Assembly: GCA_009760855.2 (NCBI GenBank)
Contig: WPIO01000026.1
Location: forward strand, 1,270,001 to 1,334,000
Reading direction: 5' to 3'
Length of the DNA: 64,000 nucleotides
Origin: Cristatella mucedo
Lineage: Eukaryota; Bryozoa; Phylactolaemata; Cristatellidae
A model generated the notes under the pieces. That model searched no databases and was not told the origin of the DNA. It worked only from the letters and a program-made list of their open reading frames with translations. Position 1 is the first letter of the stretch. Every line of letters begins with the position of its first letter. Positions 62,497 through 64,000 of the stretch are shown here, piece by piece. Made by a program: the position numbers and the translations under genes.

Positions 62497-62742
62497 AAAT
62501 AAGGAAGCAAGCATTTTTCGAGATGTAAGCTTTTAAATTCAATCATTTTCACAAATCAGGCCCTAACTCCATTTTATTGTCGAATTTATCAAAACCAAGG
62601 ATGTGGACTTAAAGGACATACTGGAACTTACTGTCCGTGGAGCTGCATCAAGGTCTCAACCAGCTCTACACAGTCTTGTTATTGTCCAGGAATCCTCGAA
62701 CCAATTCGAAAAAGCTGCTCCATGTCACTGTCTCCTAATTAG
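62497..62742 (+). CDS. Cysteine-rich open frame, possible terminal exon
   Basis: No ATG at the start, so this would be a 3' exon. An acceptor-like TTTCACAAATCAG ends at 62559 and the frame continues for 60 codons to TAG at 62740-62742. It holds seven cysteines (62578, 62602, 62632, 62644, 62677, 62683, 62716) with spacing C-x7-C-x9-C-x3-C-x10-C-x1-C-x10-C. The CxxxC and CxC pair recalls secreted disulfide-rich peptides, but I cannot assign a family and see no signal peptide exon. A chance frame is possible. Confidence 0.25.
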
Positions 62743-63372
62743 CAATAAGCAATAACGATGGACACATCAAATACCGAACAGTTTTGCGTTTCTTGCTATC
62801 ATTTGACAACAGAATGATTTACTTGATTGACTTCATGTGAAAAAAACTGTTTACACAAATATGGAGCTATATTAAACACAGCAACTTTAGCCAGTGTTCT
62901 GGAAATTAAGTAAATTTCAAATTTAACACTCACTGTCCATCTCGCAAAAGCAGTTTTTGACAGTTAAAGGCCTTTTTTATACTTTCGAAGTATCAGCAAT
63001 CGGGAAATAGCACTTACTACTCGGGCAAAAGGATAAATAAAAAATTTGTTATACAGCAGTATCATACTCCTGGTTGGTGGGTAATTGAATGATTGAAAGG
63101 TTCTAAAGACACCGGATAACAAGCCGGTCAGATACCGGAACTTCAGCCTTAGCCTTCGGAAAACGTCTCATCGGGCATGATGAGCTTGGACAGCTAAAAA
63201 GGACAGATAGATATAGGCACCAAAAGGCAGGTGTATTACTTTTTTAAATACATTAGCATGCCTGCATATAACCAGTGATCTGCATTACTTGTATCCTGCA
63301 TGCTTTCACTGGCCCATGCTCATGAAATACGCTATCTTCGCTCTGAGAAGTTAGGTTTAGCACCCTAAGCGT
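62743..63372. other. Unassigned intergenic DNA
   Basis: No feature recognised. Confidence 0.5.
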
Positions 63373-64000
63373 GTGGCTGGATTAAAAGGCTTTGCTCTTC
63401 TAATAGGTGATGTTGTCGTGCGACCATCACCACGTGCTCGAAATTTAAGTGTCGTTTTTGATAGCTACCTCAATTCTGAAAGCTTCATTCAGAAGACTGC
63501 TTCTACAGCTAGCCACCACGTCCAATTCATATCCAAGATTATGAGCTGTCTTCCACAGTGGCTTGCAAAAAATTTAACTAGCTCCTTAGTTCTGCCTCGG
63601 CTTGATTATTGTAATTCCCTTACGGCTGAGCTACCAAAGAAAGCAACCAGGCCACTGCAGCTGACTATGAATATGGTTGCAAGGCTAGTCTTCAAGTCCC
63701 AGAGGTTTGAGCACGTGTCTCCTTTGCTAAAAGAGCTAGGATAGATGCCGGTTGAGCAACGGATACAGAGCAAAGTTCTCACGCTGACCCACATGGCCGG
63801 CCACGGTTTGGCTCCTTCGTACCTATCTCAACTGCTGCACAAGTTTCAGCCTCTTCGCGCCCTCAGGTCCTGTGTGGACAATAAATTAGCTGTTCAATTC
63901 CTCCGCTTAAAGACCGATGGCGACAGAAGCTTTAGCTCTACAGGTCCTAGACTGTGGAACTCGCTTCCACAATTCTTACGCAACGACAACTACTCTCCTG
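63373..64000 (+). mobile_element. Family B LINE, truncated by window end
   Basis: Sense C-terminal domain: SPRARNLSVVFDSYLNSESF, LVLPRLDYCNSLTAELPKKA, LVFKSQRFEHVSPLLKELG, then a stop at 63742-63744 where the 53235 copy has Trp (TGG to TAG), and the frame continues MPVEQRIQSKVL, GLAPSYLSQLLHKFQPLRAL to the window edge. Confidence 0.9.

Overview
The window is nuclear DNA from an animal, most likely an invertebrate. The one conserved host gene has 14 coding exons with GT-AG introns. The rest is AT-leaning intergenic and intronic DNA with long dinucleotide microsatellites, (TTA)n tails and dozens of non-LTR retrotransposon, SINE and hAT remnants. I see no prokaryotic operon, CRISPR array or rRNA. 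The species cannot be named from the sequence alone.

Host gene. A PKMYT1 (Myt1) orthologue lies on the + strand between 31743 and 56378. I joined 14 exons by eye: 31743-31820, 31974-32106, 32327-32436, 32967-33049, 33208-33333, 41548-41623, 46327-46449, 47716-47810, 48074-48180, 49093-49241, 49878-50061, 52888-53026, 55689-55911 and 56346-56378. Every junction is phase compatible and the total is 1659 nt, giving 552 aa plus stop. The model has the TP-rich N-terminus, a complete kinase domain (P-loop, VK lysine, [21 protein letters not shown]), one membrane segment after the kinase, and the C-terminal RNLL cyclin-binding motif typical of Myt1. Long introns 5, 6 and 12 are full of mobile elements.

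Mobile elements. Two related CR1/L2-like LINE families dominate. Family A has a nearly complete copy at 9592-13045 (APE endonuclease plus RT, with three frameshifts) and over 20 5'-truncated copies on both strands. Family B is represented by fragments at 8222-9550, 22150-22430, 51195-51610, 53235-53775 and 63373-64000. Family A ends in a conserved hairpin and a (TTA)n tail. tRNA-derived SINEs are scattered throughout, and one SINE type carries a family-A-like 3' end, which suggests that the LINE machinery mobilised it. Two decayed hAT transposase genes (24955-27075, split by a family A insertion, and 42236-43340) complete the set.

Layout. 1-31 kb is repeat-rich intergenic DNA with two LINE clusters, a hAT relic and a GC-box-bearing GC-rich patch near 28.3 kb. 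31.7-57.05 kb is PKMYT1. 57-64 kb is mostly unassigned DNA with an RT fragment, a (CT)n tract, a cysteine-rich open frame at 62497-62742 and a family B LINE running off the window end.
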